From NCBI RefSeq assembly GCF_023053635.1, contig NC_086175.1, forward strand, positions 118,370,740 through 118,434,739: a stretch of 64,000 nt of DNA, written 5' to 3'. The notes beneath the pieces were generated by a model that was not told the DNA's origin, searched no databases, and was given only the letters and a program-made list of their open reading frames with translations. Both the position numbers and the translations under genes were made by a program. Positions 24,601-35,000 of this stretch are shown here, one piece after another (the first letter of the stretch is position 1; the number at the start of each line of letters is the position of its first letter). The DNA comes from Elgaria multicarinata webbii. Taxonomy: Eukaryota; Chordata; Lepidosauria; Squamata; Anguidae.

Positions 24601-24744
24601 ATGCAGGCATTCAACCCCCCTCTACTAATTGTAAGTACCTTGAGGCCTACTTATTTCCTGAACCTTATACATAATATAAACAATAACTTTGTATATATAT
24701 ACTTACATTTACATCATATAAGGCAATTGAACATCACAAATACA

Positions 24745-24960
24745 GTACCTATATGAAGCCGTTGGGAGTGGTCATCATGAGATTTGGGGCAAGGTGTCAC
24801 CAGTATGCTGATGACACCCAGCTCTATCTGAAATGGTCCCTGGATGCAATTATGGCTTGGATGAGGGCCAATAAACTGAAACTGAATTCTGATACGACAG
24901 AGACTTTGTGGGTTGGTGGTTTCCAGGTCCAGAAATTGTGTTTGCCTGTTCTAGATGGGG
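24745..24960 (+). mobile_element. L2-type LINE, piece 2 (YADD box)
   Basis: Encodes CHQYADDTQLYLKWSLDAIM then AWMRANKLKLNSDTTETLWV: the catalytic YADD motif and following helix of L2 reverse transcriptase, continuing from piece 1. Confidence 0.85.
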
Positions 24961-24999
24961 TTGCATTCCCTCTGAAGGAGCAGGAGCAAAATACAAACA

Positions 25000-25115
25000 T
25001 GAAACTATACACCCCTATTTGGAAATAACCCCCAAATACAAACAATCCTATACACTCCTACTTGGAAATAACCCCATTAAACTCAATAGGTTTACTTCTG
25101 AGTAACAAATTGGGT
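25000..25115. mobile_element. MITE family C copy, doubled
   Basis: Contains CAATCCTATACACTCCTACT, TGGAAATAACCCCATTAAAC and TCAATAGGTTTACTTCTGAG, the family C body, with part of it repeated just upstream at 24990-25030. Confidence 0.55.
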
Positions 25116-25321
25116 GACATACGTTTTAGCTGTAAGAACTGTTAGGAATAAATTGATCATAATGGGGTTTTAGCTTTTCCTCTGATGGTGCTGGATTTGA
25201 TGGCCCACATGATCCACCCAAACTGCCTAAGTATGATTATCATTGAGGATTTAGACATCATCAGAGTGACACAGGAAGCCGCTCCAGCTGCTCCGGTAAC
25301 ATAAGAATCAGCTCTAATAAT

Positions 25322-25349
25322 GACACACACACACACACACACACACACA
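25322..25349. repeat. (CA)n microsatellite
   Basis: About 14 perfect CA units. Confidence 0.97.
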
Positions 25350-25379
25350 GGAAAGCATTGCAGAGCTACGCCCTATAGA

Positions 25380-25850
25380 AATAATTTCGGAGAGTAAATA
25401 TAATGGAACCTTGGAGATATGGATCAACTACAAGAGGTTCACCTACTCCGCCTACTGCAGCAACTGCCAGATCAACCACTGAGTAAGGAAGGCAACGAGG
25501 GTGTGTTCACTGGCCCAACTGGCTGGTCTAGATCTTCAGAAGAGGAAAGGGCAAAGAAGTGGGGTGTGTGCAGGTGAATCCACACCTGTTATTGCAAGGG
25601 TGACTTACACACAGTCCCAGCCCTCAAGTGAGATTCAAGGAAATGACCGGTATCACCAGACAGGAGAGGTTTTCTACCTGCTGTTTACCACATACGCTGG
25701 AGGGTGTTGTCCCCTTGTTCCTGCTAACAGATGACTCTGTTCTGTCTTCCTCTGCAGCTCTTTAGAAGGACTCATGTTGTTGTTGCTGCTACCACCAACC
25801 AGGCCGCAGTATGTTCCATTTTATGCTTGCTGGTAATTGAGTTATTAAAT
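25380..25850. other. Unassigned DNA inside the split L2
   Basis: Separates L2 piece 2 from piece 3. I did not recognise its family. A few open frames of 70-100 codons have no recognisable domain. Confidence 0.35.
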
Positions 25851-25859
25851 AATTATGAT

Positions 25860-26090
25860 ATTTTTGATCATTTTTTGCAACGCGCTCTATGTGGGGCTGC
25901 CCTTGAAGCTGCTCCGGAAGCTGGAGCTGGTGCAGAATGCTGCAGCTCGGCTGTTGTCTGGAGCTGCCCCTTTCCAGCATGTAACTCCTCTGCTGAGGGA
26001 ACTGCACTGGCTGCCTATTCGCTACCGGGCCAGGTTTAAGGTTCTTGTGTACAAAGCCCTAAACAACTTGGGACCAGGATACCCAGCCGA
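25860..26090 (+). mobile_element. L2-type LINE, piece 3 (C-terminus)
   Basis: Encodes LPLKLLRKLELVQNAAARLL then SGAAPFQHVTPLLRELHWLP and RYRARFKVLVYKALNNLGPG, the standard L2 ORF2 C-terminal block. It breaks off at the GC-rich element that follows. Confidence 0.85.
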
Positions 26091-26605
26091 AGCGAAGCTA
26101 GGACACTGGGGCAGGCAGGTGGCTTCGGAACGGCACGGCTGGAAGTCGCTTTCCCAGAGTGGCTTCTGGCCAGGCACTCCGTTCCGAAGCCGCCCCACCC
26201 CACCCCACCCCAGCATCCTGGGGGGATTCCACACGTCGTACTGAGGCCGCTTCCATGCGGCCCCAGTGCGACCCCAAAGCGATCGTGTAACTTGCCTGGA
26301 GAAGCGACGAGGAAGAGGCGTCCTTGCCGCCGCTGCCGCCGCCACCCACCTACTTCCTCGCCGGCCGGGACGGAGAGCTCGGCGGAAGAAAGTGGGGTGG
26401 AGAGCTCTCCACCCCGCCTTCTTCCGCCGAGCTCTCCGACCCGGCCAGGTCGGAGGTAGGTGGGTGGCAGTAGCGGCGGCAAGGACGCCTCTTCCTCGTC
26501 GCTTCTCCAGGCAAGTTACACGATCGCTTTGGGGTCGCACTGGGGCCGCATGGAAGCGGCCTCAGTACGGCGTGTAGAATCCCCCCTGGCTTCGCTTCAG
26601 CTGGG
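26084..26605. mobile_element. GC-rich foldback element with nested palindromes
   Basis: Core 26221-26585 is a 365-bp near-perfect palindrome with arms of about 175 bp and ends GGGGGATTC / GAATCCCCC; CTG lies on both sides (26218-26220, 26586-26588), a possible 3-bp target duplication. Both strands code the same peptide start, MRPQSDRVTCLEKRRGRGVL, which shows how alike the arms are. Outside it, CCCAGCCGAAGCGAAGCTAG (26084 on) and CTGGCTTCGCTTCAGCTGGG (26586 on) are also inverse, and a smaller hairpin (GGCTTCGGAACGG / CCGTTCCGAAGCC) sits at 26121-26194. Peptides here are not proteins. Confidence 0.85.
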
Positions 26606-26649
26606 CGAGATGGCGCCCCGCGCCCATGTACACTGGGGTGGGTGTGGGT

Positions 26650-26742
26650 GGGTGAAAGCAGCTCACCTGTGTGGCCCGGTTCCTAACAGGCCACAGACCG
26701 GTACCGGTCCGTGGCCCGGGGATTGGGGACCCCTGATTTATA
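26650..26742 (-). mobile_element. hAT-like terminal fragment
   Basis: GGCCACAGACCGGTACCGGT, CCGTGGCCCGGGGATTGGGG and ACCCCTG: on the minus strand this is a CAGGGGTCCCCAATCCCCGG terminus typical of some hAT elements. The other end was probably lost or lies before the foldback. Confidence 0.5.
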
Positions 26743-26789
26743 GGGTCATGGAGGTTCTTTCCCTTTCTTGTTATTTCACACAACATGGT

Positions 26790-26932
26790 CTGAAGGTACA
26801 TCAGATGGCAGCCACTTTGTTGAAGCTAAGCAGGTTTGGGTCTGATCAGTGCTTAGAGGAGAGACCAACTGGGAACCATGAGTTCCATGATGGAAGAAAA
26901 GTGGGATATAAATGTAATAAATGTTTTAACCT
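26790..26932 (+). mobile_element. 5S rRNA-derived SINE
   Basis: GAAGCTAAGCAGGTTTGGGT, CTGATCAGTGCTTAGAGGAG and AGACCAACTGGGAACC align without gaps of note to the internal promoter half of vertebrate 5S rRNA (GAAGCTAAGCAGGGTCGGGC...GGGAGACCGCCTGGGAATAC). It continues into AAGTGGGATATAAATGTAAT then AAATG, the same kind of tail as the tRNA-type SINE at 34770. So this is a SINE with a 5S head, not a 5S gene: the 5' half is worn and the end is not 5S. Confidence 0.75.
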
Positions 26933-27054
26933 GTTGGTTCAGGTACTACCCTCTGGAGCAACAGAAAAGAAATTTGCCCTATCATCTATGTGACAGCCTT
27001 TCAAATATTTAAGAATGGTTTTCATACTGCCTCTGTTCGTTTCTTCTCCAGGCC

Positions 27055-27222
27055 AGTGGTCTTCAACTGGTGGGTCATGACCCAAAACTAGGTCGCGAGA
27101 TCGGTCCAAATGGGTCACAGCAAAGCAGTTGCTGCCATGTTGGGCAAATGTGAAATTGGATCACATGTTGCAGGTTGGGAGTCCGAAGTTGGTCTTGGGT
27201 CTGGACCAGCTGAAGGCCACTG
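27055..27222 (+). mobile_element. hAT-type MITE (CAGTGGTCTTCAAC ends)
   Basis: Starts CAGTGGTCTTCAACTGGTGG and ends CAGCTGAAGGCCACTG, with GGGTCATGACCCAAAACTAG near the left end. The termini are of hAT type. Inserted in the CR1/L3 remnant. Confidence 0.6.
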
Positions 27223-27522
27223 CTCTAAGCTAAGCACACCCAACTCCTTCAACATTTCCCCATTAGACTTGGTCTCCAGACCACTCACCATCTTTGTCTC
27301 CCTCTTCTGGACACATCCAGGTATGGACACAGCATTTCAGTTGAGTTCTAGCCAAGGTAAAATAGAGGGATACCATTACCTCTCATAATCTGGACACTAT
27401 ACTTCTGTTGATGCAGCCTCAAATTACATTAAACCTTTTAATTGCTGCATCACAGCACTTACTCGTGTTTAGCTTGTTGTTTACTAAAACTCCTAGATGT
27501 ACTGCTGTCAAATAAAGTATTA

Positions 27523-27703
27523 CCGTATTTCTTCAATTCTAAGACACACTTTTTCCCCATATAAACATCTCTAAAAACGGGGTGCGTCTTAGAATTGCGG
27601 GTGCGTTTATTATTTCTTAGAATCAAAGCTTTTTTTCTGTTGGTGGTACTGAAATTAGTGTGCGTCTTACAATCGATGGCGTCTTAGAATCGAAGAAATA
27701 CGG
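27523..27703 (+). mobile_element. MITE family A, copy 4
   Basis: 181 bp with the best ends of the family, CCGTATTTCTTC / GAAGAAATACGG, flanked by TA. Nearly identical to copy 2, so probably young. Confidence 0.88.
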
Positions 27704-27999
27704 TACTTATTTTATAATTGTGCATCTGATTGTTCTTACCTAAATGAAGAACTGTACATTTATCTATGCTGGCATACATTTTGTTAGTTTGGACTCTGTT
27801 CTTCATCCTGTCAAAATAATCTTGAATTTTGTTTCTGTCCTCTAAACCTTTGTAGCTAGGGTATTAGATACCTCTATCAAGCTGTTCTAATCTATGTCCC
27901 CTCTAACTCTTGTCCAAGTCATTAATAAAGATGCTGAACTACACTGGGCAGGGGCCAGAATCCTGGATTTTATATCTTCTACAGAATAGGAAAAGAGGC

Positions 28000-28790
28000 A
28001 TTCATGAGAGTAACTTTGAATGTAAGGCATACTGCACTAATCAAATCTCAACATTACAAAACAATTAGCATCCGTTTCAAAACTAGAGAGGGAGAATATG
28101 GCACCTTTTTCGCCAAATGGAGTTGATAAGTGTTCTTGTACATTGCCATGACCTGAACAAATTGTTATTCAGGTACAAAAATTAATCACCCTTTAAAGAC
28201 ATTGAAAGATTAGGAAGAAAATCCTTTGAAACATTCTACAGAGGGTTGAATCCAGACTTAGGGTATTCCTAAATTGCATCATCACCCTGCCTCATTCATG
28301 GAATTTGACAGGGGACCTAGATGATCTTCAGGTAATAAATTGAGTATTATCACTGTTTCTCCTGGGATATGGAGTGGGGAGTTGGCCTTCTGGGGAATCT
28401 ATCATTATTATGATCTCAATATATTGTTTTTGTAGGTAGGAATTGAGCCTTCAAGGATATATTAGGAAATGAATGATCAAACTGGTAAGATCTGAAGATA
28501 ATTGATTATCATTTTCTACAACATACCTTTTACAAATGTAGTAGAAATTTATTAGCAGTTAACGAAAGCCATAAAGTTAGGAGATGAAGTCATACATAAT
28601 TTTAATCAGTAGCAAAATAATTTCTTTTACTTTGAATTAAAATTTACAGTAAATTTACAAATATCACCACTTATTTAAAAGTGAGGTATTTCCATTCTTA
28701 AAAAAATACAATATATTTTACAATAAAGTGCACATATATTTTTTTTTGCCCTAAATGTAAACTAGGTAACAAGCAGTCAATACTTGTGTT
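28000..28790. other. Intergenic DNA downstream of CEP126
   Basis: AT-rich, no gene or clear repeat seen. Confidence 0.4.
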
Positions 28791-28795
28791 ACATC

Positions 28796-28801
28796 TTTAT
28801 T
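28796..28801 (-). terminator. CEP126: Candidate poly(A) signal of CEP126
   Basis: AATAAA on the minus strand about 120 bp after the CEP126 stop codon. Other AT-rich hexamers are nearby, so the true cleavage site is uncertain. Confidence 0.4.
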
Positions 28802-28919
28802 TTGTTTAAGGGTTCTTTAAAATAGCATTTAAGGCATGTTGCAAATAATTATGTTACAAAGATAGCAGCTGATAATATATTAAAATAAATTCAAGTTCAG
28901 CAGCCTTTGTTAGGCCAAG

Positions 28920-29015
28920 TCAGTATTTTCTGTGCATTGGGGGATAAGTGGCATCTGATATGCTCCTGTATTTCCACATTGGAGGCATGATGTTCATGTA
29001 GGAGGGAGATGCGAC
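28920..29015 (-). CDS. CEP126: CEP126 exon 12 (stop codon)
   Basis: 96 bp, phase 0. Acceptor TTCTTGCAG before 29015. Encodes VASPSYMNIMPPMWKYRSIS then DATYPPMHRKY and TGA at 28922-28920. Confidence 0.85.
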   Translation of the reverse strand, partial: VASPSYMNIMPPMWKYRSISDATYPPMHRKY

Positions 29016-32000
29016 CTGCAAGAATAAAAAACACAACAAAGATAGTATGCATTCATAGTAATGTAACACAAAATGTTCAGACAATACTATGCTACCTTCT
29101 ATTATGTCAGCTGTAGCAATGAATTTGTGTCTTAGCCAACACTAATTATGTATTTGTTGACCATAGCGGGAGCGAGCACACACACACTTCAGAGTGGCCA
29201 ATTTCTCACTGATTTATTTTCCCTACTTGGGCTCCTACCGCTACATGCAATGAATCTAGGCTACAGATTCAAACTCCGGTCAGGTCATACACTTGTGCGT
29301 ATATGTGGACATGCGGCCACATAGGCCATCATTTGCTTTCCTCTTCCTACTCAGAACAGCCCTGCTGGAACCCAGAACAGTGTTCAGGTGACAGGCAGGA
29401 AGGGCAGTGATGGACAAAGGGGAAAAGAGTCAGTGGTGATTGGGAAGGGAAAAGAGAGTGGGAGTGCTAAGGGTAACTTCCCTCGAGGTTTCAGAAAAGG
29501 CTGTTCAGGCATTTGTCACAGAAGTTTTAGATGTCCAATATTTAATTTAATTTAATATTATTAATAATATTTATTTATATAGCACCAACAATGTACTTGG
29601 TGCTGTACAGTATGTACAAATAAAACAGCAACAATATCCTGCCAGAGGCTTACAACCTAAAATCACATTAAAACATATGAGGGGGAGAGGTTACACAAAG
29701 ACAGAATAAGGGAATAATCGAAGCATTGTGAACATTAAATCAGGCTAGAGTTCCAAAAGCTATGGAAAAGAGATAAGTTTTCAAATGCTTTTTAAAATCT
29801 AGGATAGAACTCGTAGTTATTTATTTACATTTGTAGCCAGCCCCGTCCTGAATGCATGGTGCAATTAACAAAAGTCAGCAATAACTCAATGAAATCTCCC
29901 CCACATTTTCCCTACTTAACCTTGAGCCCCAAAGGATAAAACTTACAAGGATTCTGTCTTGGGATCCACTGGTTCTTTTAATGATTCTTTAAGGGCTAAC
30001 TACACATTACGCAGCAATAAATTTTAACAGTGCAAAGCCACTTTGGGCAGAGGGGAATTCAGAGCAAAGTAGTAGTGTGGGTAACACACGCCTACTACTG
30101 GCTTTTTTTTTTTTTTTTTGCAGCCCCTCCTATCACATCACCACCAAAATTCACTGGCAATGGGAAAAAAACACAGTGGTTGATGCCAAAATTTGGTGGC
30201 ACATCAGCAGCATCAAAAAAGCAGCCTATTTTGCTTTAAAACAAGGTGTAGGGAGAATGTGCACCTTGTTTTCAAGCAAAATCACGCTCCTGAAAGCCTC
30301 CGTTTCGCTGCCATGCTGCTGAAATTCAGCAGCACAGTCGCAATTTCAGTGGCGGCAGGGAGGAATGTTTCCCTTGGTGGGTCTCAGAGGGTGAGGAAAT
30401 GAGCCCTTGGACTCACCAAAGTGGCCTACCCCTGATGTATCCATTTGCCTGCTTGTAATTGCTGCTCCAAATTGCATTTGAAATCCCCTTGGTGGATTTC
30501 CACTGGGCTGTGGAAAATGTGAAGTATGAAATGGCAGATGGGAAAAGTATTAAGCACCTTCTCCTGTCACTTCTCTACTCTTAAATCAGTTACTTGAATG
30601 TTTATTTGTTGTTTCAACCATCATGGTCATATCAACTTTACAGATGCAATACAGGTAAGCACACAAAAACTCTACAATGCAAAGAAGTAAAACACAAAAG
30701 ATACTAAAAAGGTTGTCATTAGAATGTGCCCACAAATATGTAAAAGTTCATTTTAAAACAAAGAATTAAAATAAAAGACACTAAGAATTTACATTAAAAG
30801 GTCCATAAATGTATAAAAGTTAATACTACAGATATGTTAAAACTTCATGTTAAATTTCATCATTACAGTTCACCATGTTGACCTCTATGAATCTTCTTCT
30901 CAACTTTTGGGCAGCCACTGCGAATCTTGCAACTCTGGCCATGGCCAGACCAGGCCTATATCCCGGGATTGTCCCGGGATCATCCCTGTGCATCCAAACG
31001 ACACCCAGGGGATCCCGGGAGCAGGCAGAGATGACCCCTCCATTTGCCTGGGATAATCCTTAGGTCTAGCTAAGGCCTCTGTCACAATTTGTCAGCATCA
31101 GAGAGCAAATAGATAACTTTAACTTGACCATAAGAGATTCAAAATAAATTTTGTCCTGGGTTCAGAATACAGAGGACAATATAAATAGGGGTTGAGGTCC
31201 TCTACTACTTGAGCACCACATATACAGTTCCTCTGTAACTTCTCTACTCTAAATTCCCACACCCTTGCTGAAACACCTTTTATTTTGTTTGTTTTAAACG
31301 CATCAGGACACTGTTATAGGCATTAGCACAGTGCAATTTGCCCCAGGATACCCAGAATATTATAAGAACAGCTGTAGCTGGATCAGATTAGCATCTACTC
31401 CAGCATTCGGGGTCTAACAGCAGCAAGCCAAATGCCCCTGGAAGCTCACAACTGAAGTCTTGGCTTTAAAATCGTTACCTTCATTGCATATTTACACATA
31501 AAAGTAACGTAATGCATGCTTACCAAAGGGGAAACAGTTTGCAAAATATCTGTAGAGGATGGGGTTTTGTTAATGGTTTCGTGGACATCTAAATTGGTAT
31601 AAAAACAAGATAGAAAAATTCAGTTTATAGGGTGGAAAAGGAAAATGATGTACACTCAACTAAGTCTTTCTTCAGATAGCGGATGATGCAGATTGGATGT
31701 TATCTATAGATACTATTTCTTTGCAGGAAAAAGCATTTATTTCATATTAGTACTAAATTAATTTAATTTTAAATTTATGAATAATAAGTTTATCAATTGC
31801 TATTAGTCATGAAGGCTGTATGGGAACCTCCATGTTTAGAAGCAGAATGCCAATGAATCCCAGTTCCTGCGAAACAAGAGAGGGAGACACTTTTGCCTTC
31901 TTGGCCTGCTTGTGGGCTTCCGAGAGGCTTCTGGTTGGCTTCTGTTAGAAACAGGATGTGCTTGATGGACCTTTCCAGCACAAGGCTCTTTTTATTTTTA

Positions 32001-35000
32001 AAATCATGTAGTAAGAGTTCAGTTTTTGCAGGCGTGTGGTACTTTTGGATCCATTGCTAAGTCAGGTGTTTTGCCTGTTGTTTCGTGTGGTGTGTGTTAC
32101 CTGGTTTAGTGTGGTTTGTTTTGCCTGAGATCGTATCTATGTGTGATAGACTGTGTACTGCATGCCTGCGGTGTTGATGGGTGTTTTGTCTGTGCGCCTG
32201 TGTTTTCCTAAGCATCATCAGTTTGCCTTCTTGAAATGGGTATTTTGTTATGCTTTGGGCAGGCAAATATGTGGTTTGGGCTCAGCCCCTCAACTCTGCC
32301 TTGTACTTTGTCAACTTCCTATCCTTCTAGCTACACCAGTTTGTCTTATGGAAACTAGGTGTTTTGTAACTGGCCGCACCTACCATGGTGGCCATTTTGT
32401 GAAAGCACACACTCAAATGTGCTCATCAGCCCTAAAAGGTCCGAGACCCCTGTGTGCACCATAATGGACTGCCATTCTTTATTGTGTTGAACTTTCAACT
32501 GTTGTTAGAACAAGGTTGCCTATCTTCTGTTAGAGATGGTTTCAAGGGCTTATAAACTTTATACCTTTTTCTCCCCTCTCTATCAATATCCCTTTGCTTA
32601 ATCTTATATCTGCTGTAAATCAAATTGGTGTTTGAAAATGTGGTAGCAAGGCAGAGCAGCCATCCTGGTCTTAAAGGTAGAGAGAATGGATAAAAATTTG
32701 TTTAGATTTCTTAAGGTAGGATAGTGTACCAAGTATAGATGTTATCAGTCTTGGAAAAATGTGGACTTCTGCTTCATCAAGCAAATATTCCAATTACAGC
32801 TGCACAATCATTTTATTATTTTATTTATTTGTTTATTACACTTTTATACTGCCCATCAGCTGAAGCTGTCTGGGCAGTGCACAATTAAAAACCATAAAAC
32901 AAGTATAGATAAATTTAAAAACATTAAAGTTAAAAAAGCAATATAAAAACCATTTTATGTCCAGAAGCTCGTGAACTCCCTAACTCCACACAGGCACCAA
33001 TCTGCTTTAAAGAAGTGCTTATGTGTCAAAATTTGCCTTGCCATATGATACTAGTATATGTGTCATATGGCTGTAAATAGGAACCTTGTCTATTGTACTA
33101 GGAAAATGAGTGTTAACTGGTCATATCATTATTGTTGTTGTTGTTGTTGTTATTATTATTATTATATCTCCTGTACCATAAACCAAAGAAAATATTCAGG
33201 AACAAAAAATCTATCATCATGTAGCTGTGAAACAAAATAAATAAATAAATAAATAAATGGTGTGTCTGAACTATTTAAGCCCATTGGCTTAAAGACTGTT
33301 CATGACAAGCTTTTCACTTGACTGTATGGAATAAAAATATAAAATGATATTTAGCATTATGAATTTTTTGATTTAATTTTACAAAAGTAAAATGCCGAGC
33401 CCAAATTTCACACCAAGTATGAATTTGGGGTTTGAGCCGCTGCATGGAGTATTTGCTGTAAAGCAGGAGTCAAAGGCAATGGGAAGTAAAAAAAAAAAAG
33501 GAAAGGAAAAGATTATTCTGTCTGAATGATTTGTTTACACTTAGGTTGCTTGGCAAACTGATTACTACACTGGTGCAGGTCACAGCATGACCGACCGAAT
33601 ACTTACTCTGCAGCCTTTGATTAATGCGGTCGAGTGACTGAAGAACTTTGTGCTCTTCAAACGACAGCGCACTCATTCCTTGCCGTGGGGGTCTGTTTAG
33701 CACCACAGTCTGTTTGTGTAGTTGGGCTGTGTCCAAACCAGTCAAGATTTCACTTTCTGTAGCGGACATGTTCGCTAGGTTTTCTGCTAGCAGGAACTGC
33801 AAAGTGCTTTCTGAAACTATTAACAAAAATGGATTGACTACTAGGTTAAATTTATTTTCATCTTTCATAACCTGTGGCATTGTTAACAACATGTCTTTAT
33901 GTATCTTTCAAATACTATTATTTAGCTACATAGTGCAATCATCATGTTTGCCCATAAGACATGGTAACTATAATCCTTGCATCATTAGAGTGGTCTTTGA
34001 GGATAACTAAACTGGATACACAGAAAGCACACAGGAGAGAATGCCTTTTCCTACTTTGAAATCAAAAAGCAAATCACACACTCTATTGTTCATCTTCATG
34101 CCATTGTACTGGTCCCCTTTTATAGTGTTTTTGTAAGACAGAGAACAGAGCAGTAGTAGTATACCTGAGTCTGTGTAAATGCTCGTTTTAAAAATAATGC
34201 TCATTTTAAAAGTAATGAACATATACACCAGATATTTTCTGTTCACAATGGAAAATACTTTGCTACCCTTGTCCTATATAAGTCCAAAACTGGACCTTCC
34301 ATCTTGTGACTATGCTCATTCCCTCTTGCTGTCCCCTACCATTGTAATGTTTTCTTTCTACCATTGTCTGCCCTTTTCTCTTGGTGTATTTAAATGCCCA
34401 ATTAAAAACTTGCCTCTTCACTCTGACATTGCACCCTTACTATTTCCCACTATCCCCACTCCCTTGTGTGTCAGGTTGTATCCTTTAATTTGAGGAAATG
34501 ACACATGTACAGAGCAATGAGTAAGATACACAAGGTGCCCTTATTCATAGCTTCAGCATTACCTTCATCAGCATTACTGATGCCACCCATGGCTTGCACT
34601 GGTTCGTATGCACACTGAGATTGAGCTCGCTTCATGGCCTGTGATATATTCTATAAAAAAATGATATTTATCATCAAACGATTTAAACAACGTAACCAAA
34701 ATAAATTAACAACTAAGAAAATAATCCAGGCATAATCCAGAAATGTTGGCATTATTCTGAAATGTACAGAGCCAGTGCGGTGTAGTGGCTAGAGTGTTGG
34801 ACTGGGAGTTGGGAGATCCAGGTTCTAGCCCCCACTTGGCCATGGAAACTCACTGGGTGACTTTGGGCCAGCCGGAGACTCTCAGCCCAACCCACCTCAC
34901 AGGGTTGTTGTTGCAAGGATAAAATAGAGAGGAGGAGGATTATGGTGGAAAAAAGATGGGATATAAATAAATGAATGAATAAATAAATAAAATAGCAAAG

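Larger units (their letters stand above)
26935..27965 (-). mobile_element. Old CR1/L3-type LINE, split by two insertions
   Basis: On the minus strand the C-terminal coding end and long 3' part of a CR1/L3-type element, with phrases like TACCCTCTGGAGCAACAGA, CTAAACCTTTGTAGCT and CAAGTCATTAATAAAGATG on the plus strand. A hAT-type MITE (27055-27222) and a family A MITE (27523-27703) interrupt it, so it predates both. Confidence 0.65.

Noticed and set aside
26022-26577. Overlapping 100-170 codon frames on both strands near the foldback element
   Set aside because: Both strands code the same peptide because the DNA is a palindrome rich in CpG; no protein family is recognisable.
26800-26880. A 5S rRNA gene
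   Set aside because: Only the inner half matches, the 5' half is worn, the 3' end is a SINE tail, and there is no T-run terminator after a 5S end.
34770-34995. A tRNA gene at the SINE head
   Set aside because: A and B boxes are present but no cloverleaf is completed and the sequence runs on into a SINE body and tail.
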